Source: Schizophyllum amplum (taxonomy: Eukaryota; Basidiomycota; Agaricomycetes; Agaricales; Schizophyllaceae). From it: a stretch of DNA of 64,000 nt. Position 1 is the stretch's first letter; each line of letters starts with the position of its first letter. Below, piece after piece: positions 22,757 through 33,960 of this stretch. The stretch lies in contig VDMD01000044.1 in the NCBI GenBank assembly GCA_007026445.1, forward strand, positions 124,001-188,000, given 5' to 3'. The notes below the pieces were generated by a model. It was not told where the DNA came from and searched no databases. It saw nothing but the letters and a program-made list of their open reading frames with translations. The position numbers were made by a program, and so were the translations under genes.

Positions 22757-25700
22757 GCGTATACTTAGGAGCGCTCGTACAAGCGGGAGAAGGAGCGTGG
22801 AAGGGTGGAAGGGGGAGGATTGTGGAGGGGAGGAGGGGAGAAGCGGTGGGAGGGAGAAGGGGAGGAGCGTGGAAGGGAAAAAGGGGGAAGGCCGGAGGGG
22901 AGGAGGGAAGGAGGGGAGGAGGGAGAGGAGCGTCGTAGATCCTCGATCGGGTGCGTCTTCTTGCTCTATCTCCGACCCTCGCGGTGCTGATCGCCTCACT
23001 CCGTAGGCGCGACCCCTTCATTGCTCGACTTCCTGGCGTCCCCCCCTCTTTTGTACACCTCCCCCAACCCCTCGACGCCAAACGCTCCTCCCCCCGGCGC
23101 CAAACGCACCTTCCCTCCGGCGCCAAACGCACCTCCCCCCCGGCGCCAACCACACCTCCCAGCGCTCCTGCAAATCTCCGCACGCGTCGCCATACCCGCC
23201 CTCCTCTGCCCTCTGCGATCTCTGCGCGCCGCCCCTTTGACCTCCATACGCGTCGCCCGCATGATCTCTACACGCGCCGCCCCTTCGACCTCTACACGCG
23301 TCGCCCGTGTGACCTCTATACACACCGCCCGTATGACCTCTACGCGCCGCCCCCCTTCGCCACTCGACCTCATTTGACCACCGCTCCTCTGCACTCGACC
23401 TCCGACCTCACCGCACCTCCGTCTCACGGCCTGGCCCCTCCGAGCCGCACGCCCTCCGTCGTCGACCGCCGCGCGCCTCCCCCTTGTCAAACCGCAGCCG
23501 CCGTCTCCCCCTTGTACAACCGCCGCACGCCTCCCCCTTGTGCGACCTCCGCGCGCCCTCCGTCGTCAATCTCCGCGCGCCTCCCCCTTGTCAAACCGCA
23601 GGCGCCGTCTCCCCTCCCCCTCCCAATCTCCTCGCGCCGTGTTGACGGCGGGGAGCATCACGCCGTGTCGGCGGCGGAGAGGCTCGCGTCGACGGCAGGG
23701 TGGGTCGTGTCGACGGCAGGGTGGGTCGTGTCGACGGCGACAAGCATCGCTCTCCTTCGCCACTCGCCATCCTTCGAACACATGCGGGCGCCTCCCCCTA
23801 CCAATCTCCTTGCGCCATCTCCCCTCCCCCTCCCAATCTCCTTGCGCCGTGTCGACGGCGGGGAGGAGGACCGCCGGGGAGGATCGCTGTCGCCGGCGGA
23901 AGGAAGGAGCTTTGCCGGCGACAAGGGTCGTTGTCGACGGCGGAGAGGGTCGTTGTCGACGGCGGAGAGGGTCGCGTCGACGGTGGGGAGCATCGACGCC
24001 GGGGAGGGAGGGAGCATCGTGTCGCTGGCGGAGAGGGCCGCGTCTCCGGGGAGGATCGCACCGCCGATGGGGAGGATCGTGTCGCCGGCGGAAGGAAGGA
24101 GCTTTGCCGGCGGAGAGGGGCGAGTTGTCTCCGGGGAGGATCGCTGTCGACGGCGGAGAGGGTCGCGTCGCCGGCGGGGAATAGAATGTTGATGCCGGGG
24201 AGCATCGCTATCGACGGCGACGAGGATCGCGTCGACGGCAGAAGGGAGGGTTGCGTCGACGCCGATGGGGAGGATCGCACCGCCGATGGGGAGGATCTCG
24301 TCGACGGCGGGGAGGAGGACCGCCGGCGAGGGGCGAGTCGATGGCGGCGGGGAGCATCACGCCGTGTCGACGGCGATGAAAAGAGCGTCGACGGCGGCGA
24401 GGAGGGTCGTGTTGACGGCGGAGAGCATCGCTCTCCTTCGCCACTCGCCATCCTTCGAACACATGCGCCCTCCGCCCCCTCTGCACTCGACCTCCTTCGA
24501 CCCCGCCCCCTCCCAATCTCCGCGCGCCCTCCATCGTCGACCTCCGACCTCCGCGCGCCCTCCATCGTCGACCTCCGCGCGCCCTCCGTCGTCGACCGCC
24601 ACACGCCTCCCCCTTGTCAAACCGCAGGCGCCGTCCCCCCCTTGTCAAACCGCAGCCGTCATCTCCCCCTTGAAAAACCTCCGCGCGCCCTCCATCGTCG
24701 ACCTCCGCCTCGTCAAATCGCAGGCGCCGTCTCCCCTCCCCCTCCCGATCTCCTCGCGCCGTGTTGACGGCGGAGAGGGCCGCCGTCACCGCCGGAAGGG
24801 AAGATCGCGTCGACGGCGGGGAGGATAGCTGTCGACGGCGAGGGAGGATCGCATCGCTGAGGAGGGGCGAGTCGCCGGCGAGGGAGGATCGCGTCGACGG
24901 CGGGGAGGAGGGGCGAGTCGACGGCGACGAGGATCGCCGCAGCGGTTGGGGAGGAAGGGAGTAGGGGAGGGGGGTAGGGTGGATGATGGCGGGGAGGCTC
25001 GCGTCGCCGGCGGAGAGGGTCGTGTCGACGGCGGAGAGGGTCGTGCCGGGGACGGGCGATTCGCCGCCCGGGAGGGTCTCTGTCGACGGCGGAGAGGGGC
25101 GAGTCGTCGCTGAGGAGTGTTGTGTCTCCCGGGAGCATCGCCGTCCTGGACGGCGTGTCGTTGCCGCCGGCGGAGAGGATCGCATTGCTGGGGAGGGGCG
25201 AGTCGCCGGCGAGGGAGGATGGCGTCACCGCCGACGAGGGTCGCTGTCGACGGCGACGAGGATCGCATCGCTGGGGAGGGGCGAGTCGCCGCCGGAAGGG
25301 AGCATCGCGTCACCGCCGGAAGGGAGGATTGCGTCGACGCCGGGGAGGATCGTGTCGACGGCGGAAGGGAGCGAGTCATCGCCAGCGGAGAGCATCGCGT
25401 CGCCGCCGGAAGGGAGGATTGCGTCGACGGCGACGAGGATCGCGTCGACGGCGGGGAATAGAATGTTGATGCTGGGGAGCATCGCTATCGACGGCGGGGA
25501 GGATCGCATCGCTGGGGAGGGGCGAGTCGCTGGCGAGGGAGGATCGCGTCGACGGCGAGGGAGGAAGCATCGACGCCGGGGAGGGAGGGAGCGTCGACGC
25601 CGGAGAATAGAACGTTGACGGCGGGGAGGGAGCGATTCGACAGCGGAGAGGGTCGTGTCGACGGGGAGCATCGCCGTCATGGACGGCGTGTTGTTGCCGC

Positions 25701-26700
25701 CGATGGGGAGGATCGTGTCGCCGGCGGAAGGAGGGTCGCTGTCGATGGCGGGGAGCATCGCTGTCGGCGGCGAGGGAGAGAGTCGACGCCGGGGAGGGAG
25801 GGAGCGTCGACGGCAGAAGGGAGGGTTGCGTCGATGCCGACGGGGAGGAGGACCGCCGGGGAGGATCGCTGTCGCCAGTGGGGAGGGTTGAGTCGCCGAT
25901 GGGGAGGATCGCGTCGACGGTGGGGAGGGTCGCTGTCGCCGCCGATGGGGAGGAGGACCGCCGGGGAGGGTCGTGTCACCGCCGATGAAGAGGATCGCAT
26001 CACCGAGGAGCTACGCATAGACGGCGGAAGGGAGGATCGTGTCGCCGGCGACGAGGGGAGAGTCGACGCCGGGGAGGGGCGAGTTGTCTCCGGAGAACAG
26101 AACGTTGACGGCGGAGAGGGTCGCGTCGCCGCCGCGGTGCATCGCTGTCGCCGGCGAGGGAGGGTTGCATCGCCAGTGGGGAGGGGCGAGTCGTCGCCGC
26201 AGAGGGGCGAGTCGATGCCGGGGAGGATCGCTGTGGCCGGGGAATCGAATGTCGATGCCGGGGACGGGCGATTCGCCGCCCGGGAGGGTCTCTGTCGACG
26301 GCGGAGAGGGGCGAGTCGTCGCTGAGGAGTGTTGTGTCTCCCGGGAGCATCGCCGTCATGGACGGCGTGTCGTTGCCGCCGGCGGAGAGGATCGCATCGC
26401 CAGCGGAGAGCATCGCTGTCGACGGCGGAAGGGATGAGCGTTGCCGGCGAGGAGGATAGCTGTCGAGGCCGGAGAATAGAACGTTGACGGCGGGGAGCAC
26501 GGGGAGAGAGCAGCATGGGGAGAGAGCGTGTCGCCAGTGGGGAGCGAGCGATTCGCCGGCGGGGAGGAGGATCGCGTCGACGGCGGGGAGGAGGGGCGAG
26601 TCGACGGCGACGAGGATCGTCGCAGCGGTTGGGGAGGAGGGAGTAGGGGAGGGGAGTAGGGTGGATGATGGAGGGGAGTGTGAGAGGGAGATGGGGCGTT
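22757..26700. repeat. Array block I: degenerate GTCGACGGCGGGGAGG minisatellite with higher-order repeats
   Basis: 22757-22935 is GGGGAGG-rich; 22950-23640 is its pyrimidine-rich counterpart with 20-21 bp units such as CCTCTACACGCGTCGCCCG; 23640-26700 is a degenerate 20-27 bp family around GTCGACGGCGGGGAGGATCG. Longer segments recur: 23590-23655 and 24712-24778; 25046-25190 and 26258-26400 (about 1.2 kb apart, nearly identical over about 140 bp); and a GGTTGGGGAGG...GTGGATGATGG segment at about 24935 and 26625. Long open frames occur on both strands because the unit is rich in GC and poor in stop triplets; I do not call them genes. Confidence 0.85.
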
Positions 26701-27836
26701 TGAAGCGCACTCGCGTCTTCACCAGACGTCCGCCGAAGTCCACCTCCGTCAAGCCTGCTCGTCCTCGCTGTCAAAGCCTGCCGCGCGGCCCGCGCCCTTG
26801 GCACCGTCACAAGCCTACCGCGCGCTCACCATTGTAGCCCACTGTGCTCTCGCCGTCGAAGCCCACTGTGCACTCGCTATAGAAGCCTACCGTGCCCTTA
26901 CCGTCGAGTCATAAAACGCCCAACAGGGGCCCTCCGGCCACCCTCAGTCTCTGCCCTCGCATGCGCTCCGCCCGCCCACCTTGCCCGACGCCACGTCCGT
27001 CGAAGCATTCCTCGCCGGTCGTGCCGAAGCCCTGGACCGCCCTCGCCAAAGCCTATCTCCACATCTTGAAGCAAAGTGCACGTCCCACCCGCACGCCCGG
27101 CGCCCTCACCGCCCTCGCATGCGCCCCATCCACCCTCTCCGCCCTCACCGAACGCACGCGCCCGCCGTCGCCGAAGCTTACCGGGCCCAGACGGCATGCC
27201 ATGCCCGCACTCTACAGACGCTCTCGCACGCACGTTCTTTGATGTCTGTCGTGCATGCGCTTTCGCCGCAGCAGCTCCGCCTTCCCTCCCCGGTCGCAAG
27301 TGCGTGATTGCGGCCGGTGCTTGCGCGGGCGCCCTTCAAAGCCTACCTCCCCACAGCCCGCTTGTCTAACGGCCTCGCATGTGCTTCTCTAACGACATAC
27401 CCAATGTCCTCGGCGCCTGCTGATGTGGCCTGGCCGAATGCCACGCGCCCGCCCTCGCCGCACGCTCTCACTGACGTTTTCCCAGCCCACTACCAATGCA
27501 GCTTCGCCCTCGCCGGACGTCCCCAAAGTCCGTTGATCCAACTCGAAGCTCACCTCTCTGGATGTCACGCACACAGTGGCTTACCGGCTGCCCTTCTTGA
27601 CAACGTCCGCTAAAGCCTTCCGTTCGCCGCTACACGCTCACCGCCGCACGGAATTCGCCGTCGCACCCACTTTGTTGCTGCACCCACTTTGTTGTTGCAC
27701 CCAGTCTGCCGCTGCACCAAGTTCGCCACTGCACCGAGTTCGCCGCTGCACCCAGCCCCGCCGCTACACCGTCCGCCGTCCGGTGTCCACCCCCTCTGCC
27801 CTCGCAAAAGGCAGGACTATACGGAGAAGCGCGAGC
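26701..27836. repeat. Loose TCGAAGCC-type repeat region
   Basis: A lower-copy, more diverged array in which CGTCGAAGCC(C/T)AC-like words recur every 20-60 bp (for example about 26780-26910, 26995-27060, 27170 and 27610), followed by CACCCACTTTGTTGC/CACCxAGTTCGCCGCTG repeats at 27665-27775. It resembles the words of the 35 kb and 43-48 kb arrays. No gene is supported. Confidence 0.5.
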
Positions 27837-27892
27837 GTGACGTGATGCTCACAGATGGTGGAAATCTGATTTCCACCAGCTGCAAGCGTCAC
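27837..27892. repeat. Hairpin H4 at right border of array block I
   Basis: An inner perfect 10-bp stem TGGTGGAAAT/ATTTCCACCA with a 3-nt loop, and outer GTGACG/CGTCAC pairing with an unpaired middle. Less regular than H1-H3 but with the same GTGAC..GTCAC ends. Confidence 0.5.
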
Positions 27893-28560
27893 ATTTGTGG
27901 CGTTATCCTCCGGCCTGCCTTTTAGACCGTATTGATGCGGATGTGGTATATGGACATCTGGTGTGGTTTGGAACACTGTAGGGTTGAGTTACACACCTGA
28001 GAATGACTTGCAAAGTGCTTGCTACTGTGGGTCCTTGGAGGAGGTTCGTGAGGTTCGGTTCAGGTTCGAACAGGTTCGGCGGAGCACCCTCAGCGGTGAA
28101 CCCGAACCCAAACCTGCTAGGGCAACGCCGACTCTGAACCCGAACCCGGACCGAACCTCGGGTGGTTCGGCCGGTTCGGGTTCGAACCGAGGTCCGGAAC
28201 CGAACTTCGGCAGCACTACTGTGGGAGTGTGATGTCCCGGGTCCGCAAGGCTGCGTGCAGACAGGTGTGACAGATGGCTTCCTGGTCCACTGAGTGATCT
28301 CCGCTAAACAGTGATACATATGTCCTGATCAGCTAATGCTAAGATGAGCTCCCCAGATGAATGAGAGTGCCCAATGTGCTGAAGAAAGAGCCTGAGGCCT
28401 CCAGATGGCCCGCGGGCTTATTGCGGCACAGAAGCAGTGGAGGATCACCGGCCCGCAATGCCTTGACACCTGTCAGTGAGCGGATATTACTAAGCACTGT
28501 AGATGCTCTGCGGCACAAAGTTTAAACAGCATACTCATCTTTTTCTTCCCAACTCCCATC
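27893..28560. other. Upstream flank of zinc-cluster gene 1, with GGTTCGG repeats
   Basis: 28045-28205 is a low-complexity stretch of GGTTCGG and CCGAACC words in both orientations, which could fold back. The rest is unique and probably contains the promoter of the gene starting at 28561. Confidence 0.5.
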
Positions 28561-29350
28561 ATGGCTAGCACACCGGACCATGAGACCGCTGCACTCTGGG
28601 TGGCTCTAATGAAGCAGCCAACTTTCACGATAGGGGAGTTTCTAGATGCGGGCCCTGCCTTTCATCTCTGGCTGTGGGAAGCCCTGGGCAAGGAGCAAGC
28701 TATCAAGGTGCTTTCGGCCAAGGGGGTCCTGGAGCAGGAGACCCCAGCGGAGCCAACACCAGAAGAGCGCACAGCAACACCCGCACAGATGTCTGAAGGT
28801 GAGCACCCGCTGGTCCTGTTTGTGGTGGGCATCCTTGCTAACACGGGCCAGAACTAGAGGAAGCGGAAGATGACATAGTAGAATGGAGCCCAAGCGAGGG
28901 TGACGTAAGTCTGACGCACCATGACGCACAGTGGGGCTTACTAATGTGTGCTGCAGGTGAAGCCTGAGATCCGCTCCGCTACACCACCGAGCTCTAGCAG
29001 CTCAGGCCACCAGCCTACACTGCAGCAGTGAGTGGCTGTCCAGTGATGACCGCTAAGACCCAGAGTTGACAGTGGTAGGGGCAGGTCTGATCAAGCTTCA
29101 GTGGCCGGACCAAGTGCGGGCCGCAAGCGCATCCGCTATACAGGCAAGGGCAAGGCTCCGGAGGTGGTGACGGAGGTGAGTGCTAGCTGGTGTACTGGAC
29201 TGATATCCTTGCTAACCCGGCATGCCACTTTGCCAGCGGTGTCAGCGCTGTGTTAGGTTGCACATCCCCTGCATGGTGCAGAATGGTAAGTCAGCATCTT
29301 TTGCCTGCAAGGCATGCAGGGAGGGGAAGTGCAGGTGCGAGAGAGTTTAG
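28561..29350 (+). CDS. Small zinc-cluster (Zn2Cys6-like) protein, copy 1
   Basis: Predicted 190 residues in five exons: 28561-28798, 28852-28904, 28957-29027, 29079-29175 and 29237-29350; phases agree across all introns. Order: an N-terminal helical block (STPDHETAALWVALMKQ, then LWEALGKEQAIKVLSAKG), an acidic segment, a Ser/Pro-rich linker, a basic RKRIRYTGKGKAPEV segment, and a C-terminal cluster C-x2-C-x6-C-x11-C-x2-C-x6-C (CQRC .. CKACREGKC.C). This spacing matches fungal binuclear zinc-cluster DNA-binding domains, but those are usually N-terminal in much longer regulators, so the function here is open. A second complete copy lies at 40725-39803 in the opposite orientation. Confidence 0.8.
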
Positions 29351-30190
29351 AGGCCATGTTGGTAGCTTGCAAGTGTATGAATCGTACAGTGTGGTCCCTG
29401 ATATCAAGTAGTTCTCCGATCATCAGCACTGTGGATTTGTGTTGTCTGTGCCGCTGAGTTATGGATGTGCGGAAAGTGTGGTGGTCTACGGCTTACGGGG
29501 CTGCAGGAGAATGACCTGCCAAAGTGACTGTATAGGACAGGCCATTTGTGCGTAATGAGAGTGTAGTGCAAATGCACGCAGTGCTACGCACTCACCCGCA
29601 TGGATACTGTGTGGCACTCGGGATCTGAACGCGCGGGATTGCCAAGAATGGCGCAAAACAGCCCGGACACAAGTGATCGGGATATGGTGGGCTCAGTCAC
29701 GTACTTGTATGCCTCTTACACAGGATCTCATTCAAGCAAATAGGTTATAAGACAAAGAGGTCATAACTGAGGCAGACAGGCTTTAAGCAACACGGACTGT
29801 ACAGCCGTCGTGGGTGCGCAGCTGCGCAAGCCGGCGAGCGGTCCGACATGAGTGCAGGCAACTGGTGTTTCTGCAATTGCTATTGATGCTTTAAAAGGAG
29901 CTGTGTGCTCGAACGAGGCGGAGAATGCGTTTACGCGCTTGTTTGAAGTTGTGAACGGGTGATAGAGCTAAGAGCACTGTAAGGCGTACGGGGGATGGAG
30001 AAAGCCGGTGTCTCGCTTGAGTGCTCTTTTTTTGCGCCGAACAACGGACTGCTAGTCAAAACACAAAGACAGCGAAGATAGCGTACAATGCACCCGCATC
30101 GCTCTGAACCACTTATTCGCCTGCCGCTGTCCCTCGCCTGTTAATAGCTTCAATGCGATGAGAACGACGGACAAAGGGAGAACACCACAA
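29351..30190. other. 3' flank of zinc-cluster gene 1
   Basis: About 840 bp of non-repetitive sequence between the zinc-cluster gene and hairpin H2. No coding frame or known element is recognised. Confidence 0.5.
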
Positions 30191-30244
30191 ATGTGTGACT
30201 AAAAGTCAAGCACATGGATGAGTGCTTGACTTTTGGTCACACAT
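30191..30244. repeat. Hairpin H2 at left border of array block II
   Basis: Arms of 23 bp (30191-30213 and 30222-30244) with one mismatch and an 8-nt loop. The outer arm reads GTGTGACTAAAAG, the same GTGAC-N-AAAAG theme as H1 and H3. Confidence 0.85.
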
Positions 30245-30299
30245 CACGCTCGCCTCGGCGCACGGCATGCGTCGCCCTTCGCACAGTGTCCGGGGATGG

Positions 30300-31110
30300 A
30301 CACGCGCTGTCGATAGCCCCCGCTCGATGTGCACTACCCGCTCGATGTGCACTACCCGCTCGATGTGCACTACCCGCTCGATGTGCATTGCTGAAGACCG
30401 GGTGCCAGCATCTTCTCCTCCGCTCACGCGCCCGGCGTCTTCCCCGCGTACGCGCCCGGCGTCCTTTCCTCGTACGCGCCCGGCGTCCTTTCCTCGTACG
30501 CTCCTGCCAGCATCTTCTCCTCATACACTCCCGGCGTCTTCTCCCTCACTCGCTCCCGGTGCTTTTCCCTCATATGTTCCCGCCCAGAACTCGACTTCAT
30601 CTCGCCCCGAACTCCGTAGTCGTCCTCGCCCTCGACCGGTACTCTCCTTCGACCCGTACTCGTCCTCTCCTTCGACCCGTAGTCGTCCTCGACCTCGTCC
30701 CCTGCACGATTCTGATCACCCTCTCCCTTCCGCACCTCTCCCTTCCGCACCTCTCCCTTCCGCAAAGGGGATCGCACCCCGTTACGGAGGTACGCAGCTT
30801 CGTTCTCGTCTTCGCCCGCCTCCCGTACCGTCCTCATTCCACCTCATCCTCGTCCTCGTCCCGCCCCGTACCATCCTCGTCCTCGTCCTCGTCCCCCGCA
30901 CGTCTTCACCCTCGTCCCACCTCGTCCCCATCCTCATCCTCGTCCTCGTCCCACGTCATCCTCGTCCTCATCCTCGTCCTCGTCCCACCTTGTCCTCGTC
31001 CTCGTACCCTCATCCCCCGCACATCTTCACCCTCATCCCCCGCACATCTTCACCCTCGTCCCCCGCACGTCTTCATCCTCGTCGCCCGCACGATGGTGAT
31101 CACCCGCCTC
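30300..31110. repeat. Array block II, left part: 18-bp, 24-bp and CT-rich hexamer repeats
   Basis: About four to five copies of an 18-bp unit GCTCGATGTGCACTACCC at 30309-30385; GCGCCCGGCGTCxTxxCCTCGTAC units of about 24 bp at 30425-30560; then 30590-31110 built from CCTCGT-type hexamers. Pyrimidine-rich on the plus strand. Confidence 0.85.
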
Positions 31111-31139
31111 CCGCTTCGGGATGTATAATATCCGCCAGG

Positions 31140-31850
31140 GAGCACAAGTTCACCATCTCCTGTACCAGCGAGGACACGGGTTCACCGTCACCACCGGCAA
31201 GGGCGACGTGAGCCATCACCGGCGATGGCGGCGCAAGCTCGTCATCACTCGCGAGGGCGGCGCAAAGACCAGCGAGGTGAGCCATCACTCGCGAGGACGG
31301 CGCGAGGTGCGCCATCAACCGCGACGATGGGCGCGAGGTCGACATCCCGCGCGAGAGGCGCCATCACCCGCGAGAGCGCGTGCGACGCCGGGAGAGGGCG
31401 TGTTCGCCGTCATCTGGCGAGCGCGAGGTGCGCCATCATCTGGAGAGGACGCCCGGAGAGAGGGCGGGCGGGGACGCCGTTGGGAGAGCGCGAGATGCAC
31501 CACTACTAGCGACGGTGTGCGAGGTGCGCTATCACCCGCGAAGGTGGGCGGGGACGCCACTACGAGCGAGGGTGGCGAGAGCTCGCTATCACCCGCAAAA
31601 GCGTGTTTGCGACGCCGGGCGAGGGTGTGTTCGCGACGCCGTTGGGAGAGCGTGTTGAGGACGCCGGGAGAGAGCGCGTGGTGCGACGCCGAGAGAGAGG
31701 GCGAGATGCGACGCGTGGAGAGAGCTCGCTATCACCCGCTACTGACGAGGGCGCGAGGTGCGCCGGGCGAGGAAGTGTTCGCGACGCCGGGAGAGAGCGC
31801 GTGGTGCGACGCCGGGAGAGAGCGCGTGGTGCGACGCAGCCCTTCGTAGC
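31140..31850. repeat. Array block II: GCGAGGTGCGCCATCAC-type minisatellite
   Basis: A degenerate array of 18-30 bp units around GCGCGAGGTGCGCCATCACCC and GACGCCGGGAGAGAGCGCGTG. No conserved domain is found in any frame. Confidence 0.75.
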
Positions 31851-31936
31851 CACCCCCAGCCCCCCCTGCCCTCTTGTCCCATCTGCCCCTCCCCCCCGCT
31901 TGTCCCAGATCCCAGCCCCTGCCCCTGCCCTCTTTT

Positions 31937-32241
31937 CCCTCCTCCCTCCTCCCTCCTCCCTCCTCCCTCCTCCCTCCTCCCTCCTCCCTCCTCCCTCCTC
32001 CCTCCTCCCCTCCTCCCTCCTCCCTCCTCCCTCCTCCCTCCTCCCTCCTCCCTCCTCCCTCCTCCCTCCTCCCTCCTCCCTCCTCCCTCCTCCCTCCTCC
32101 CTCCTCCCTCCTCCCTCCTCCCTCCTCCCTCCTCCCTCCTCCCTCCTCCCTCCTCCCTCCTCCCTCCTCCCTCCTCCCTCCTCCCTCCTCCCTCCTCCCT
32201 CCTCCCTCCTCCCTCCTCCCTCCTCCCTCCTCCCTCCTCCC
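31937..32241. repeat. Heptamer array (CCTCCCT)n
   Basis: About 43 copies of the 7-bp unit CCTCCCT with one extra-C interruption near 32008. Pure polypyrimidine on the plus strand, so triplex (H-DNA) or G-quadruplex formation on the minus strand is possible. Confidence 0.95.
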
Positions 32242-32600
32242 CCCCCGCTTTTCCCTGCCCTCTTTTCCCAGATCCCAGCCCCTCCGCCCCCTACCCCCCC
32301 GCTCTTCATCTGCTGGTCCGCGGTGGTCCGCGGTGGTAGAGGGAGGGGGGGGGAGGTGTGAGGGAGGGGGGGATAGTGGAAGAGGGAGGGGCGAGGTAGA
32401 GGGATAGTGGAAGGGGGATAGTGGATGAGGAGGGGGGGGGCGAGGTAGAGGAAGGCGTATTGAGATAAACGCCGCGTATTGAGATGAATGTCGCGTATTG
32501 AGATGAATGTCGCCCGAAGATACGAAGATACGCGAAGTTACTAAGACACGCGAAGATACGAAGATACGCGAAGTTACTAAGAGAAGATCAGCAATCGCGA
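32242..32600. repeat. G-rich and short AT-richer repeats
   Basis: 32330-32450 is GGGGGAGG/GATAGTGGA-rich; 32455-32510 has three TTGAGATGAATGTCGCGTA units; 32515-32585 has CGAAGATACGAAGATACGCGAAGTTACTAAGA-type duplication. Confidence 0.75.
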
Positions 32601-32629
32601 AGGGTAGACCACAGCAGAACACGCACCCG

Positions 32630-33390
32630 ACTCGGATGCTCCCGCTCCTCCAGCACATACGAGTGCTCCTCCCGCGCATACGAGTGCTCCTCCTCCGGCG
32701 CGTATGCTCCTCCTCCCGCGTATACGCGTGCTCCTCCTCCCGCGTATACGAATGCTCCTCCAGCGCATACGAGTGCTCCTCCCGCGCATACGCGTGCAGT
32801 CCTCGAGCGCGCGTTTCCTCCTCGGACGCGTATGCTCCTCGAGCGTGCACTGTCCTCCAGCGCATACGAGTGCTCCTCCCCCTAGAGCGCGTCTCCTCCT
32901 CGAGCGCGCCTGCTGTCCTCCTCCTCGAGCGCGTGTACTCCTCCTCGAGCGTGTACTCCTCCTCGAGCGCGTCTCCTCCTCCAGCGCGTGCTGTCCTCGA
33001 GCGCGCGTTTCCTCCTCGAGCGCGTCTCCTCCTCGAACGCGTGTACTTCTCCTCGAGCGCGCGTCTCCTCCTCTTCGAGCGCGTCTCCTCCTCGAGCGCG
33101 TGTACTTCTCCTCCAGCGCGCCTGCTGTCCTCGAACGTGTCTCCTCCTCGAGCGCCTACAGTCCTCGAGCGCGTGCTGTCCTCGAGCGCGTCTGCTCCTC
33201 GAGCGCATACGAGTGCTCCTCCCGCGCATACGAGTGCAGTCCTCCCGCGCATACGAGTGCAGTCCTCCCGCGTATACAAGTGCTCCTCCCGCGCATACGA
33301 GTGCTCCTCCTCCCGCGTATACGAGTGCTCCTCCAGCGCATACTCGGCCCGTACCTTCTCCACGCCTCGCCCCGTACCTTCTCCACGCCT
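32630..33390. repeat. 21-bp CTCCTCCCGCGCATACGAGTG and CTCCTCGAGCGCG array
   Basis: Two interleaved unit types: CTCCTCCCGCGCATACGAGTG (21 bp) at both ends and CTCCTCGAGCGCGTxT in the centre. The 21-bp period keeps reading frames open on both strands. Confidence 0.85.
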
Positions 33391-33404
33391 CGCCGGGCGC
33401 TAGG

Positions 33405-33960
33405 AGGGGATTGCGCGTGCCGGGAGGAGGCATCGCGCGTGCTGCGATGGTGCAAACGCGTGCTGCGATGGCGCGAACGCGTGCTGCGATGGCGCGAACG
33501 CGTGCTGGGAGGGGGCAAAGGCGTGCTGCGATGGCGCGAACGCGTGCTGGGAGGGGGCAGACGCGTGCTGGGAGGGGGCACCGCGCGTGCTGGGAGGAGG
33601 CACCGCGCGTGCTGGGAGGAGGCGAACGCGTGTGCTGCGATGGCGCGAACGCCTGCTGCGATGGGATGCGGCGAACGCGTGCTGCGATGGGAGGGGGCAC
33701 CGCGCGTGCTGCGATGGCGCGAATGCGTGCTGGGAGGAGGCCAGACGCGTGCTGGGAGGAGGCGCCGCGCGTGCTGCGATTGCGCGAACGCGTGCCGGGA
33801 TGGCGCGAACGCGTGCTGGGAGGAGGCACCGCGCGTGCTGGGAGGGGGCAACGCGCGTGCTGGGATGGGGCAGACGCGTGCTGCGATGGTGCAAACGCGT
33901 GCTGGGAGGGGGCAGACGCGTGCTGCGATGGCGCGAACGCGTACTGCGAGCGCGCTGAGA
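33405..33960. repeat. 21-bp GCGTGCTGCGATGGCGCGAAC array
   Basis: About 26 copies of a 21-bp unit with two alternating variants (GCGTGCTGCGATGGCGCGAAC and GCGTGCTGGGAGGGGGCAxAC). Homogeneous, so recently amplified. Confidence 0.92.

Noticed and set aside
22951..26810. Long open reading frames (up to about 410 codons) in array block I on both strands
   Set aside because: They follow the repeat unit, occur in several frames at once, and have no start context, splice pattern or domain; stop-poor repeat composition explains them.
31732..33363. Minus-strand frame of about 540 codons across the heptamer and 21-bp arrays
   Set aside because: It joins unrelated arrays, so the frame is a by-product of repeat periods; no conserved block.
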